A stretch of DNA of 64,000 nt from Crotalaria pallida (taxonomy: Eukaryota; Streptophyta; Magnoliopsida; Fabales; Fabaceae): NCBI GenBank assembly GCA_037953625.1, contig CM075656.1:75783001-75847000 (forward strand), read 5' to 3'. Both the position numbers and the translations under genes were made by a program. Position 1 is the first letter of the stretch. The number at the start of each line of letters is the position of its first letter. Below, in pieces: positions 24,651 to 37,600 of the stretch. Under the pieces are notes generated by a model. It saw nothing but the letters and a program-made list of their open reading frames with translations. It did not search any database and had not been told where the DNA came from.

Positions 24651-24935
24651 TAACTATAACATCGGCCTCCACCATCCCACCATGGAAGCTGCCTTCTTCT
24701 TTCACTGTCACATCGGCCGCCACCGTCCCGCCATAGAAGTTGCGTCCTTTTTTTTTAAAAACTATAATACCGGCCTCCATTGTCCCGCCTGCGTTTCCTT
24801 CTTCTTCCACTATAACACCGACCGCCACTGTCCCCAATGGAAGCGCTTTACCGTCCCGCCATGAAAGTTGCGTCCTTCTTCTTCAACTATAACACCGACC
24901 TCCACCGTCCTGCCATGGAAGCTGCCTCCGTCATG
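24651..24935. repeat. Imperfect tandem array, ~50-75 bp units
   Basis: About five units share TATAACACCG(A/G)CC, CC(A/G)CCGTCCCGCCATGGAAG and TTGCGTCCTTCTTCTT-type blocks. Both strands stay open for 80 codons, but the product (repeats of the GGTVEADVIVKEEG kind) has no known domain. It lies within the long-TIR element. Confidence 0.75.
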
Positions 24936-25255
24936 CATACCATCCATCCACCACCCTCTAACAGCAATAACCACCAAATTCAAATCTCTCAGCATCTTAT
25001 CCAAGCCCCTAACCACTACTTCACACAGGACACCATAGGTTCCATCGCCACTTTACCCATTACTCATAAAAAATCTGATGATGATGATAAAGTATGAAAC
25101 TTTATTGAAGGATGAAGGAAACTCATCATATGGGAGTGAATCAAATTCATGTGCATTGCTAGAAAATGACAATGGCACCTGAAGCAAAGTCCTTAGCTTA
25201 GAGTGATTCAACCTTTTTTTTGGACAGCGTTTGGGTTTTTCAATGTTGTTTAATA

Positions 25256-25548
25256 CTCCATCTAGTCCTATATATAGGACACCCTTTAAAAGAAATCTTT
25301 GGTCCTATATATAGGGTACTTTATATTTCTTATGCATCATTAATTATTTTTTTTCTTTTTTGCCATATTAAATGTTTTGACTAACTATGTTTTTTGGTTA
25401 TTCGTAAATGAATGTGAACTTTTCAAGTAAAGTGAAAGGGTAAAATTGTAATGTTACAATATATTTTCATAAAATTCATAAAACTAACTACTTTCCTTGG
25501 TCCGGAGAATACGGTTAAGTATACCTTGTATATAAGATCGGAGGGAGC
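25256..25548. mobile_element. Stowaway-like MITE nested in the long-TIR element
   Basis: CTCCATCTAGTCCTATATAT on the left pairs with the reversed right end CTCCCTCCGATCTTATATAC. TA precedes the left end. It is about 293 bp. Confidence 0.6.
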
Positions 25549-25649
25549 ATTTTTTATTTTTTTTAATTTATAATTTTGTTTACTTGTCCAGGTGTTAAAA
25601 TATAAATGGTTTAAGGATGTAACTTTATCTTTGATTTAAGGAGGAAACT

Positions 25650-26559
25650 AAAAAAAATATAGGAAAGTACACGAAGAATGGTTGAATATTCTTCGAGATT
25701 AAAATTCCATCACATGCATGGCAGCCGTTTATGTTGAACCCTTTTATCTTGCGGACTTGTATGCAGCTGCGTATATTGTGCATCTTACATCTATCCACTC
25801 AAAACCGAATAGTTTATAGGTTCATTTCATCCTTATGATATAAGGATTGGAACTACAAAGTGAACAAAATTAATTAAATATATAGTACTAGTAGTACTTT
25901 ATATGAAATTAAAGTCAACTTTTTCCGGTTCATATGGACTATGAGTAATTTATTTCATCCTTATTATAATATGAAAACATAATACAGTATTACTTAGACA
26001 GTACTTTATGAAAGTCACTTTTTTTTTTTCCTTTTTCCAATGGGTTTGCTTAACCTCAACCCTTAATTTTATAGAAAATAGTGTATTTAGGAGAGATAAA
26101 GCTTTATATTTTTATTTTTTCAAGAAAACAAGTCTAGATTAAGGTGTTTATTCTCAGCCCTTAGGACTGAAGTTAAGAAAATCCTTTTCCAATTGCTATG
26201 TGATATGGCTAAATTAATATATAGTCACAAAGGGTAACATTTATCTTTTTCAATTGTATGTTAGCAAAAAATTGTTCATCTCAGTAGGAGCAATAATGCT
26301 CTTGAGCTTCTCATCATCGCCTCCAGACAGCTCCCTCTGTAGCAAGAAAAATCCGCGAAAGATTGCCTTGTGTTAGAGTGAGTGTGTGTGCTCAAAGACT
26401 AATGCACCGATATAAATACTCTAAGATAGAAGTTTTACTATGCTCTCAATAATTCTCCTTGCGGTTAATAAGATCAATTGCCATCTTAGAATATAGGTGG
26501 CATATGCAGCATGGTTATCGAATTCTTTCAATTCATTTAATCCACATAATAAGATAGTA
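25650..26559. other. AT-rich intergenic DNA
   Basis: No gene or clear repeat is seen. A short GC-richer stretch at about 26280-26400 has no open frame of note. Confidence 0.45.
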
Positions 26560-26799
26560 TTTCATCCGGTCTCAATTATAAGAAAAAAATACACTTCATT
26601 AGTGGTCTTAAATATAAACAAAAACTAAATAATTTTCTATTCTTAATACATTCATTCCTAAAATATCCTATAAAATGGTTGAATCATTTAAATTTTGTTT
26701 CATTCCCGATACAAGTTTACTAAATTAGTCTACTTCTAACTATTTTTCTTAATACCTGTGTCAGTAGTTATTTTTGCTAATAAACAAGACTAGAAGGAG
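26560..26799. mobile_element. Stowaway-like MITE
   Basis: The left end, TTTCATCCGGTCTCAATTAT, pairs with the reversed right end CTCCTTCTAGTCTTGTTTAT. TA flanks lie at 26558-26559 and 26800-26801. It is 240 bp. Confidence 0.55.
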
Positions 26800-26951
26800 T
26801 ACCAAATTTATCATACCATGATTCGTGTTCGCAGTGATAGATTCGTGAATCTTATTTTTAGTACTTTAGCTTTAATGATGCACTCATCTTATTGGGCAAG
26901 ATCTAAGGTTCCATTAATGATGAAGGACACCTAACGGCACAGTGGTTTGGC

Positions 26952-26958
26952 TATAAAA
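26952..26958 (+). promoter_or_regulatory. TATA-box-like site next to the Helitron insertion
   Basis: TATAAAA in the context GGCTATAAAAGGAGGCC lies 32 bp left of the Helitron 3' terminus (26991). It looks like a plant core promoter, but no gene follows before the Helitron. Confidence 0.35.
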
Positions 26959-27002
26959 GGAGGCCAGGTTCATTACAAATTCCACATATACTAGTTGGTT
27001 GA

Positions 27003-27020
27003 CCCGTGCTTCCGCACGGG
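27003..27020 (-). other. Helitron 3'-terminal hairpin
   Basis: CCCGTGCTTCCGCACGGG forms a 7-bp GC-rich stem (CCCGTGC/GCACGGG) with a four-base loop. It lies just inside the CTAG terminus at 26991-26994. In Helitrons this hairpin marks the end of strand transfer. Confidence 0.85.
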
Positions 27021-27522
27021 GCCGAAGTTTTGTAGAGCATAAGTATTATAAACTTTGGAATTTAGAAATTGGGGTTACCAAGAAAGTAATGTAACCTTGA
27101 TACTGGCACTACATAACATATATAATTGACATAAGTAGCGTTACATAATTGTCATAATTTATACAACTTACAATTACAAAAGATACATACTAATGTGCTA
27201 TATTTTACAAACTTGTTAGCACAAAAAAGAAAAAGAGATGCATAATTTACAACCAAAAATGGCATCTAATTTAGTCACAATATTTAAATTAAATAGCAGC
27301 ATCCTCAAAAACAAAGTATATGATGCTAGAAAAAGTTAGAAGGCCTTCTTAAACTGCACCATGAGTGGAAATCTGCATGGAATCTATTGAAATAAAAAAA
27401 ACTTGTAATAGAACAAACAAATACAATATATATATATATATGAATTGAAATTATAAAATTTTTGAATAAGGAAAGAAATTATTGGGATATAAAGTATAGA
27501 CAAACCTGTTTACATCCTTACC

Positions 27523-30520
27523 TTAATCCTTTTTCTCAATTTTGATTTTTACCATTGTTTTGGTTGTTGAGAATTGGGGAGTGGGAATTTCAGAAAGTCC
27601 CAAAACATTTTCTTCAGAATCAAAAACTGACTTTAATTTTTTGGAAGGAGGCTGGGTAGGTGTGGTAAACATATCCTCTTGATTTTCATCAATCTCTGAA
27701 CTGTGAGGCTATTAAAGTATAGTATAAAATATATAAATTTTAGAAACCCTTCACATACATATGCTATATATTCTAAATTTCAGCAAAGTATAGAATATAT
27801 GTGAAATTAAAAATTTACCACGTCTTTCAGAACAGAATTTTGGACTGAAATAGCTTGAGAGAGAGATGAATTGGTGAGATCAGAAGTCTCTTGCATAGCA
27901 GTTGATAAATCAGCAGTTGCAGGCTTCCATATAAAAATATATGAATATGTAAGCACCATCAAGTGTAAATAACATTTTTGATATTTAAGTTTCATAAAAA
28001 TTGCATGTGTAAACTGAATTTTACCTCTAATTGTAAAGAAAAATCATGATATTTGCTTATCATAGTTTCATCACTTGTCATTCCCACGATGTTGAAATTA
28101 TTTTTCTGTCTCTCAATATTAAATTCCTTGTTGACATTGACAGCAAATAGAAATTCTTCATCAACCAAAGAGAATAAGACATCAGGGAACTCATAGTTAT
28201 CCTCACTTCCATCCTCCTGCACAGAATAGTAACAGAAAAGGAAATTACTTTACAGTTGTAATTCATAATTATAATAAAAGAGATTTAAATATGTTCAAAT
28301 CCACAACCTTAATCATCTGTTTTCTAAGTTCAGCACATGTTTTGTGGAAGAGCTTGAATGCTTGAGAGTCAAACATGATAAAAGTTGCATCCCCTGATTT
28401 GTCTGTGACAGTCATTTCAATCTTGTACCTGACAATGATTGAATCAGTACTTTATTCTTCATTCCGAAAATAAAATTTAAATATTATACAATTATACTTT
28501 GGAACAGCAGCTTGAGGTTCTTTCTGACAGTCTGTGCAGAAAAGAGTGTTGGTTTCCTTTTTCTTATATGCAAGTCTATTGCATGCAGTGCATCCCAAGT
28601 ACCACCAATTATTATCTTCAAGAATCTCAGTAATTGTTGCAACAGTTGAATAAGTTCCAGGCTGAAATTTAAACAACATTTTCCCTTATTAGTCTTAAAT
28701 TATATCATGAATAACAAATTCTATAAATATCTATTCCTATAATTACTGTAGTCTCATGTCGAATCTGACTCAGTGTTCTGAAATAATCAGGGTTTTTCAA
28801 AGCATTTGATACTGATGTAGTTGCAGAAGATTGTGATACAGCCTGAGAGCAGGTTGGAGGTTGTTGTGGTCTAAAAAAAACATAATTGAAATTAATTATC
28901 TACAGAAATATTTTGAGTTAAAAAATATACTAATAATCATGGATTGTTATATAAAGAGTATCACTATATTTGCTTACGTATTGATGAAAGGTTGAGCTTC
29001 GTCAATTGCAGGATTCAACAACACTTTTGTTGTATCCCAAGAAGTCACAAGAGATTTTGATCCTTATTGCAGTTAAGAGGTGTAAATAGTTGAAATATAT
29101 GTTAGGAAATTATTATGTTATAGAATTTAAGTAAGCTACAACTATCATACCATCATAAATTTGGAGCTTAGCCAGATGCAAAGCTACTATTTTTGTTTCC
29201 TCTCCTTCACTCATAAATTTAAACATCTCAATTGCTCTTTCTTGGAATAAGCAGACTTTGATAAATTGCCCACTAAAGAAATAAAGAAAACAAAAAGCCT
29301 TCAGAATAAAGGAATGAATATATATGCATTTATATAGGATTCAATCTTAAAGTTCACAATAACATACTTTAAATCATTCAATCTGAACACAAGTCTTTTT
29401 GAAGTTTGTTCTTGAAATTGAAAATCATCCAAGGTTCCATAATCAGAAACAAAACCTATTGCATCTGAAATAACAGAAAATGCAAAACAGTTTAGAGAAA
29501 TGTTTTTTAGGCAAAAAAATTGCATGGATAAAAACTTTTATTTATTGATAAATAAATAAAGCTATACCTATAAGTATTTCTTTTGCATTATTGATATTAA
29601 GAATCTCATCAATTGTCATGAATTGAAATGCATGCATAGGAATGGTAGCCTCACACATTTCAATCTTTGTAGCCAAGTTGATAGTCATTCTGAATTGATT
29701 TGTAGAGGTTTTGTACTCTCTGTTGTTGTTTTCTAGAATGAACTTTGAAAATTCATAACAAAATCCTACAACAATACTATTTTTATGCTTTGCTAGAGTA
29801 AGGTCTTGGAAGATACTTGCTGTTATTGTATCTCTCTAAAATAAGATAGGATTAATATGTAAGTAAATTATAATACCTAACAATATAGAGAAGAATAAAA
29901 GATTATAGCCAGCATACATTTTCATCTATTAACAACATATGCTGTGATGAAATATTTCCATCTCTAGTCTTGTTATACCAAAGTCTAGAGACTCTTGCAG
30001 TCAATACTCTACTTTCCCTTCCACGTTTCAAATCCTTAATCAAAACTGCTCCTATCCTGCAATTAAAATGGAAGAAAGAAAAAAAATGTCAGCGAAAATA
30101 GAAAATTTGAGAATCACATTCAACAAATTACTATTCCAAAAATCTGTCCTTTTCGTTTCCAAAGAGGTTTTAACCACAACAATATTGGAGATTTAATATT
30201 GAAAATGCGAATTTGTACTTGAGATTAAGAACTTTAAAAACAATACCAAGACAATGTAATGAAGAAATAATATACAATAAGAAAATAGGGTTTAATAAGA
30301 AAAATATAGCACCGAAAGCCAAATTAGGGGAAAATATGTTAGGGTTTTATGTTATACCCTTTTTAAGCGTATAGAGAGCTACTAAGATACTACGTATTCA
30401 TCTACTCCAAACAATTTTAAACTATCATTATATGCAAACTTTGAAGGCTGCCATTTGAAATTATTACCTTTGCATTTCGCGAGGTGAGGGCTTCGACTTT
30501 CTTCCCAGTTGTAGTTCCAT
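27523..30520 (-). CDS. Helitron-encoded RPA70-like single-strand DNA-binding protein, 12 exons
   Basis: Exons: 30520-30468, 30056-29918, 29835-29568, 29464-29368, 29272-29151, 29062-28978, 28870-28747, 28661-28498, 28428-28308, 28216-28025, 27923-27819, 27708-27523. They sum to 1,656 nt, one open frame of 551 residues with no break. The order fits replication factor A large subunit: two OB-fold regions (IGAVLIKDLKRGRE, LWYNKTRDGNISSQHMLLID; then KRLVFRLNDLNGQFIKVCLF), and a C-terminal OB-fold with a four-cysteine zinc site (CTAC...CTDC, about residues 320-345). Plant Helitrons often carry such RPA genes, thought to protect the single strand during rolling-circle transposition. It lies ~530 bp from the element's 3' end and is transcribed in the same direction as Rep/helicase. 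It ends in a short Lys-rich tail. Confidence 0.9.
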
Positions 30521-32131
30521 TTCGAAACTCACTTGCAAGATTTGCTGCTCTCACTTCACAGGAAACGCCTATAAGTAAGACAAAATCATTTTAGCAGCAG
30601 CTTTACTATTAATAACGGAGTGAAGAAAAATTAGGAAAGAAAAAAGGATTGCATGCTCACTTAGGTTTTGACGGAAATGAGGATGAAAGAGGATAGATGA
30701 ATCGACAGATGGTAGAGTAGACAATGGGTGTCAGAGATATTTTGATGGTGGAAGTGACATTGGCGGGAGAATTGTTCTGGTAGGGGTGCTGAAAATGGCT
30801 TTGGTTTTGGGCTTTCTTTTTTATTCAAATTTCATTGGGTCCATATAGGATATAGTTGGCCCATTTGATGTATTTTCTTTTTATTATTATAGACATTTTG
30901 CTGCATTAATTTTGTTTAGTATATGAATTGTGAATATATATATAGCCATATTAAGTACTAATGTTGGAAATAATATTCAAGGAATTGTAAAAAAAATTTA
31001 AGTGCAAATATGTGATTATTGTAAAGAATATGATTACTTTTATAATTTCTAAAGAAAAGTAACTAATTTTCTAAATCCAATAAAGTAACTAATTTGAAAA
31101 TATGTGGTAGGCTGCCATTTGAAATTTACTAAGTACATTATAAATATAAAGTAACTAATTTTCTAAATCCAATAATTTTTTATTTTTAAAGAAAAAATTA
31201 TGGTGATGATAGAAAAAAGTGACATAAATTTTTTTTATTTTCTAATATAACTAAAATTATATCATAGGGAAAAACGTATCACATCAATCAAATTATGGTG
31301 ATGATAGAAAAAAGTGACATAATATTATATAAATAAAAATAGATTTATTGTAAGATATAAAGAAGAGAAAAAAAACATAAAACAAAAGGGGCAAAAAAAA
31401 AAAGTTAAGATATAATGAATGGCCCAATCAATAAGCAATGATTAATTTTTTTTAGCCTAACGAATTTAATTATTAAAAGCAAAGTAATATTTTGACTCAC
31501 ATATAAAAATAAAATAAATAACTTAGATTTAAAACTAAACGCTATTTTTAATTAACTATAAGTGCACATAAAAAAGAATTAAAACCAAAACTTGCTTTCA
31601 AAATATACTATCTATTACAATGTTATGATAAATGATTGGGAACACATTGTGTAAATTGTGGTTGTTTGTTTTTTTTTCCCTTTTGATTTGTGTCATGTCC
31701 AAATATTTTGAGCAAATGATATTTTACATTTGGAAACATTAAGCGGACGAAGTAAAATCATAATTATAAAAAGACTAATTTGAAAACTCATTTTTAATAC
31801 ACAGTTACCCAATCTCATATGGACTAAGTCTTATTACAAAATTAGGGAAAAAATAGAAGATGACAACACAATAAGTATATAATAAATGAATTTAGGACAT
31901 TAAGCAATAGCAAGAATATATAAACTTGATAATAAACTTGACAAACACAAACAAACTATTATATTATATATATCATATTGTTTTCACGACAGAATTCAAA
32001 ATAGAACAGAAATTAAAGTAGATACAACCATAACACACCTAAACAAATTAAAACCAAGTTCACAAACACAAATACAGAATTAAAATTAAAAGACATACTA
32101 AATAAGTTCTTAAATTATAAAAAACACACTA
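30521..32131. other. Helitron interior, no gene seen
   Basis: This AT-rich stretch lies between the RPA-like gene and the B3-like frame. A segment reading ATTATGGTGATGATAGAAAA AAGTGACATAA occurs twice (about 31198 and 31290). No open frame of note. Confidence 0.5.
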
Positions 32132-32720
32132 TCAAGCGGTTCCACTGGTTTCTCCTCCAAATCCACTGCTTTGTCCTTTGTCTCCCCCAAGTTGTCCTCC
32201 ACCTTGCACGTTAGCATCAGTCTGTTGACCTTCTTCCTCATTATCAGTCAGATTCTCCATGAACTCATCATCATTCTCTTCTGTTAGATGAGGATAAACC
32301 ATTCCATCCCATCCCGGTATCACAAGCTTGAACCTCTGACCACCAAGATAGTAAAAATCAACAGCCTGGCCATCACGTATCCCAAATTTCTTCTTCACTT
32401 CTGACCAAGCAGGACCACCAACATGAGAAAGGGTTGGACCAGCCTAACAAAATCGCAACCTTGTGACTTCTCCATCTGGGCAGTAGCAGGTCCAGCATCC
32501 TCCAATCTCCTTACCATATTGGCTGATAAAGTCAGGATCGACCTTAAATTCACTCTAAAACAAAATAAAACATGTAACAAATATAAATATTTAGAATAAT
32601 GTTATCTTGCATTAATAAAATCAGAAATGGACAGTATAAAGAATTGGTCACCATAGAATTATCATTCACAACAGGGTGGTGGTAGAGAACTGGAAGGTTA
32701 ACAATATTTGCATTTGCCAT
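32132..32720 (-). pseudogene. B3-like small gene inside the Helitron, one in-frame stop
   Basis: Exon 1 (32720-32652) starts MANANIVNLPVLYHHPVV and ends at a GT donor. Exon 2 (32554-32132) begins SEFKVDPDFISQYGKEIGG, then reads DGEVTRLRFC and meets TAG. The same frame continues AGPTLSHVGGPAWSEVKKKF and GIRDGQAVDFYYLGGQRFKL, then an acidic, Gly-rich tail. Together this is about 160 residues. The pattern (F-x-x-x-YG, PDG, a Trp, then 'GI.DGQ.V.F.Y.GG..F.LVI') resembles a divergent plant B3 DNA-binding fold. That is a judgement by eye. Only one stop interrupts an otherwise clean two-exon gene, so it is a young pseudogene, or the stop is an error or polymorphism. Confidence 0.5.
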
Positions 32721-33834
32721 TTTGCTGCAAACATAATAGTATCAACAGAAAGAGGAAAAAGAATCTATTAAAAGCTTTAATTATAGGAGAATGAGAAGTA
32801 AAATAAAGAAGAGAAAGAGGAAGAAGCAAAAGTGTAAAGTGAAAGTGTGAAGTAAAATAAAGAAGAAAGTATTATAAAGGGAGAGAAGAGAAGGAAAAGG
32901 AATACCTCTGTATGCAGAAGAGGTCGTGTGTTGCAAAGAGAAATATGTATAGAAAGAAGTAGATTAGGGCTCCTTTTATAGGCATAAATTGGGAAGTTAT
33001 TATTGCTACTGAACCGTTTCTCTAAAACTGAACAGGCGTGGTATGTGAATCGATGCAATGCAGTTAATAGTCACAACAGTTAGTCCTCAAGTTTCAAGAG
33101 TTGCATTGATTGATAGTTCAATAAATTTTGGACGGGTTTGAGAGTGTCTCATCAGGAAACTGAAACGATATCTCATGATTCCTCTCTGTGAGATTCGTTT
33201 TCAGGAATAAGAATAAAAGAATCTTAACATCAATTCCTATCCTTACTCGATATTGATAAAGTGAGTCAAAGGCTGGCTTTTCGTTTTTTCAACTTTACTA
33301 TAACTCTGTAACTGACAGAATAAGTAATGATAAAGAATCAATTCTGCTTAAATAATATAGCATTGTTTATTTATATAAACATAAATAAAGAAAGAGGTAT
33401 TAATAGAATTTTAATAGCTATAACAAAATATTATTCTCCTATGAAATGTATATATTAAAAGAAATCATATTTTAGAATTAAGTATGCATATACAAAAATG
33501 TTAAAACCATTAGAGATACATACCCTCGAGTAAAAGCACTATATAAATACCACACTTTAATGCCAAAAAGACTATTATAATTAGATCTGCAAAAAAAAAA
33601 ACATGAATTACTTGTCTATCTAACCCTATAGCAAAAGGAATAAAACTTTAGAATAATGAACAAACATATAAGAAAATTAGAAATCTAATACCAATATCTC
33701 ATAATTCTCTGATGCCCAAAGACTGTTGTAATAATGTCATAACCTATAGACTATTATAATTATCTGCAAAGGATGTGGAAAAGAAGTTCTCAATTTAATA
33801 AAGCAATTAAAAGTTAAAATGGAGGTTTAATATT

Positions 33835-34530
33835 GAAATGGCAAAGATAAATACAAATACCTGCAAAGTATGTAATCCAGACCATCAACAAAATATTGCA
33901 GCTCATCAAAGTTGTGAAAATATGAATAGAAAGAGAATGCTGCATATATATACGAAACAACAAAAATAAAAAATAAGATCAAACTAAACTTATAAACCAT
34001 GATACAGATATAAGATACTTCAAATGAGGGATCAATATTCAAATGACATTGATAAATACATATATACCTGCAAAGGATGCAATGCACACCATCTACAAAA
34101 TGTTGTTCTCAGCAAAATTTACTTTACAATTTAGACCAAGTATTCAATTATTTCTTATAGTTGAAGCTTCAACAAAATGGCAGAGATAAATACACTTATC
34201 TGCAAAGTATGTAATCCAGACCATTAACAAAATGTTGCAGCTCAGAAAAGTCATGAAAATATGATTACTAAGACCATGCTTCATATTTATACGAAGCAAC
34301 AAAAAATCAGAAATAAATTCGAACTAAACCTTATAAATCATGATACAGATATAAGATACTTCAAATAAGAGTTCAATATTTAAACGACAGAGATAAATAC
34401 AGATATACCTGCTCATGAAGCAATGCACAAAATCTATAAAATGTTGTTCTCAGCAAAATTTACTTCGCATTTTGGACCAAGTATGAAATTATTCCTTATA
34501 GTTGAAGCTTCTCAAAATATGATTACTAAG
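33835..34530. repeat. Two-copy ~340-bp tandem duplication in the Helitron
   Basis: TGCAAAGTATGTAATCCAGA occurs at 33862 and 34201. The following ~340 bases repeat in the same order (CATGATACAGATATAAGATA, AAAATGTTGTTCTCAGCAAA). The copies are about 85-90% alike by eye. No frame spans both. It lies downstream of the helicase gene's stop codon. Confidence 0.8.
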
Positions 34531-34693
34531 ACAATGCTGCATAAATAATGTTAAAGATATAAGATATTTCATAAATTTATAACATAAAACATAGTAACAA
34601 AGATAAAATACTTATTGGCATTTAAGGTTAAAATAAGGTCAAACTATAAAACTCATATTTCAGAAAACAGAAATCATAAAATATCATAGTGCC

Positions 34694-37600
34694 TCAACCA
34701 ACAATCTCAAAAACTTCTTTGTAAACAACGTTCTGGGTTGCTGAAAAAGGTTTTCTATTTTTATCCAAAATGATAAATCTCAATTCGTGTTTTGATTTCA
34801 CCCTTGAAATTGCAACATAGAGCTGGCCATGACTAAATACTGGTTTAGGAAGATAGACTGTAACATTTGACAGTGATTGGCCCTGACTTTTATTTATGGT
34901 CATGCAATAAGAAAGTGTGATTGGAAATTGTGTACGCTGCAATCTGAACGATAAATTAGTGTCAGAAGGACTCATCTTCATCCGGCTTAAGAATACCTCA
35001 TCCCCTAGAGTACCTCCTGAAATAACTTTAGCTCCTATAACATGGTTAGCCAATTGAGTGATAATCATTCTTGTTCCATTACACAACCCAGCAGCTTGGT
35101 CGATGTTCCTCAACAACATTATAGGAGCACCAACCTTTAGCTTCAATTCATGATTAGGAAGACCAGAAAATTTAAGATCAATCAACATGCTTGTAGTAAT
35201 ACATCGAGCTAAAATATCAAACTGATCAGCACTATATCCAGTACTATCTGCACCGAGATAAATTCTTTCTTGGCCTGGCAACTTATTCATCATAAAATTA
35301 TTCACCTCATCAACAATATCAAGTGTTGGAGTTAACACAGCTCTATCCTTCAGGTACTGAGGATCTGAATATTGCACTTCAAAGTCAGGATATGTAACAT
35401 CAAAGATTGCTTCCATTGGATCACTAAAATCCATCAAAATTAGATCATTGGGTATTTCAATCTCCACTTCACCATCATTAGAAGGTCCAAACTTGCCATC
35501 ACCAACATCAAGCATCCACTCAGAAAATTCTCTAAGTTCACGTATTTCAGAGGCGGTACCATTCATTTGTAATCTCATATTTCTCGAAAGCTTAAGAATT
35601 TTGCAATCTAACCAAAGTTTAGAAGAATTGATTGTGTTAAAAACAATGTCAGATCGCTTACCACCTGAGATAACGGGTAAAATCTGACGAAAATCACCTC
35701 CTAGTACTACTACCTTGCCAGCAAATGGAAGAGATTGGGATTCAGGCTTTATTTCTTGCATCAAGTCTTTCAATGTCCTGTCCAGTGCTTCAAAGCAATG
35801 TCTTTTCACCATAGGAGCTTCATCCCATATCACCAAGCTACATTTGATAAGTAACTCAGACAACAAACTTCCTTTCCTAATGTTACAAGTTGAATTTTCA
35901 TCAATCACAATTGGAATACGAAATCTAGAATGAGCTGTGCGAGCTGCTGGAAGCAGGGTAGCAGCTATGCCGCTGGATGCAACACACAAAACAATCTTGC
36001 CTTCATATCTGAGTTTAGCTGTTAAAGCTCTCCAAATGTATGTTTTGCCTGTTCCGCCATATTCATTAAGGAAGAAAAAACCTCCTACTTTCATTAAAAT
36101 TGGCTAATGTCAAAATTAGTCCACAACACAATGATAATCTAGATTAGATTGCAAATACTTAAACCTTTACACAACTTATAAAATTCTAAAAATACAAAAT
36201 TATAAACTGATGTAAATAGTAATGCGTTTACCATTGTCTTCTTCTACTGCCTCCATAATGTTATTGAATGCTACTATCTGTTCTTCATTCATGGAACTAC
36301 GAAGTCTCATATATTCAAGTGCTAATTCAGCTTTATCAAAGTTTAGTTGCTCTGCTATAAGTGTATTTGTCACACTTGAAGAAGCATCAGTATCTACTTG
36401 TGGCATACTTGGAAAATCATTTAAGCATTTACCAACTCTTCTTAAATAATTATCAATCTCCAATAAACCAAGAGCCTGAATCTGAGCTTCACTAAAATGT
36501 AAACCTGAAACATTTAAGGTTATCTGTCATTCACATTTACTTATGAAAAAAGACTAAGACAGAATATGCTAAAAAAATTATACAAAATGAGTTTGCTACA
36601 TTAACCTTGTCCTGAAATCAAGCGTCTATATGGGTAAACCAAGTCCTCACACAATATAAACAAGTTGCTTGCCAAACAACCTCTGGCCTACTCAATGTGC
36701 ATGATAATAACATTGTTACAAATAATCTTCTCAATTGAACTCCTGTACCCCAACTCTTTGCTTCCTCAATAGCCTCAATAAATTCAGCATCATCATCAAG
36801 AAGTCCCAGACTATAACATGCATCCCTGAAAGTGTTATATTCAACACCATCTATTGTACGAATGTCAGCATAACTTTTAGGTCCTTTTACTCGGTTAACC
36901 AAAAGACTAAGGTAAAATAGTTCACCACCATTTGGAGGTATATAAATGAGTCGTCCAATGGTTAACCCACTTTTTCGAGGTCGCCAACATCTTTCCTTCT
37001 TATCATATACAAATTTGGTAGGAAATTCCAGGTAACACAATTCCTTTGCCTCATCATATACCTGGTTAGCCTCCATCCATGCCATAAACATTGAGGTCTG
37101 GTTCCCTGGGTTTCTTATGACATTTTCCAGGTCATCATCATCTTTATAAACTATGCTTTGTTCACCAGGAAGATGCAACTTAAGTCTTTCAACAGCAGGC
37201 TTCCTAAAGTTAATTTCATACCCAAATATCCTCCACATTGCTTCACAGGGAGAGATATATCGGCAATCATAATAACACTTAATCTCATCAACCGGAATGG
37301 AAGAATCAGAAGTAGATTGTTGGTATAAAGCAACTGTAACTCTATCATTGTCTTTGCTGATATACTTGAATAAATACTTAATACTGCGACTTTGATTACA
37401 ATATTCAGTATTAATATGCGAACGATGCTTCCGGATTAGCTCTTGATTGTGCGGTACAACACTTCGATTATCAAGCAAAACTCCACCTTTCTCAAAAACT
37501 GTTCCATCATTTCTTCTCCTATAAATGGGAAAACCATCTTCGTTCACTTTTGTGACTGGTTCAAAATCCTTGGGATAGTATTTCGAACAACGACGATCAA

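Larger units (their letters stand above)
24541..25649. mobile_element. Long-TIR non-autonomous DNA element with internal array
   Basis: About 85 bp at each end match in opposite orientation: AGTTTCCTCCTTGAATTAGG... left, AGTTTCCTCCTTAAATCAAA right, with a shared inner block ATATTTTAACACCTGGA. The size (about 1.1 kb), long arms and enclosed foreign-looking DNA suit a Mutator-like or Pack-type element. The target duplication is unclear: an A-rich stretch ending in (C/T)ATA occurs on both sides. The right half holds a Stowaway-like MITE. Confidence 0.65.

Noticed and set aside
24586..25097. Several 80-86-codon frames on both strands
   Set aside because: They come from the tandem array in the long-TIR element; no protein family is recognisable.
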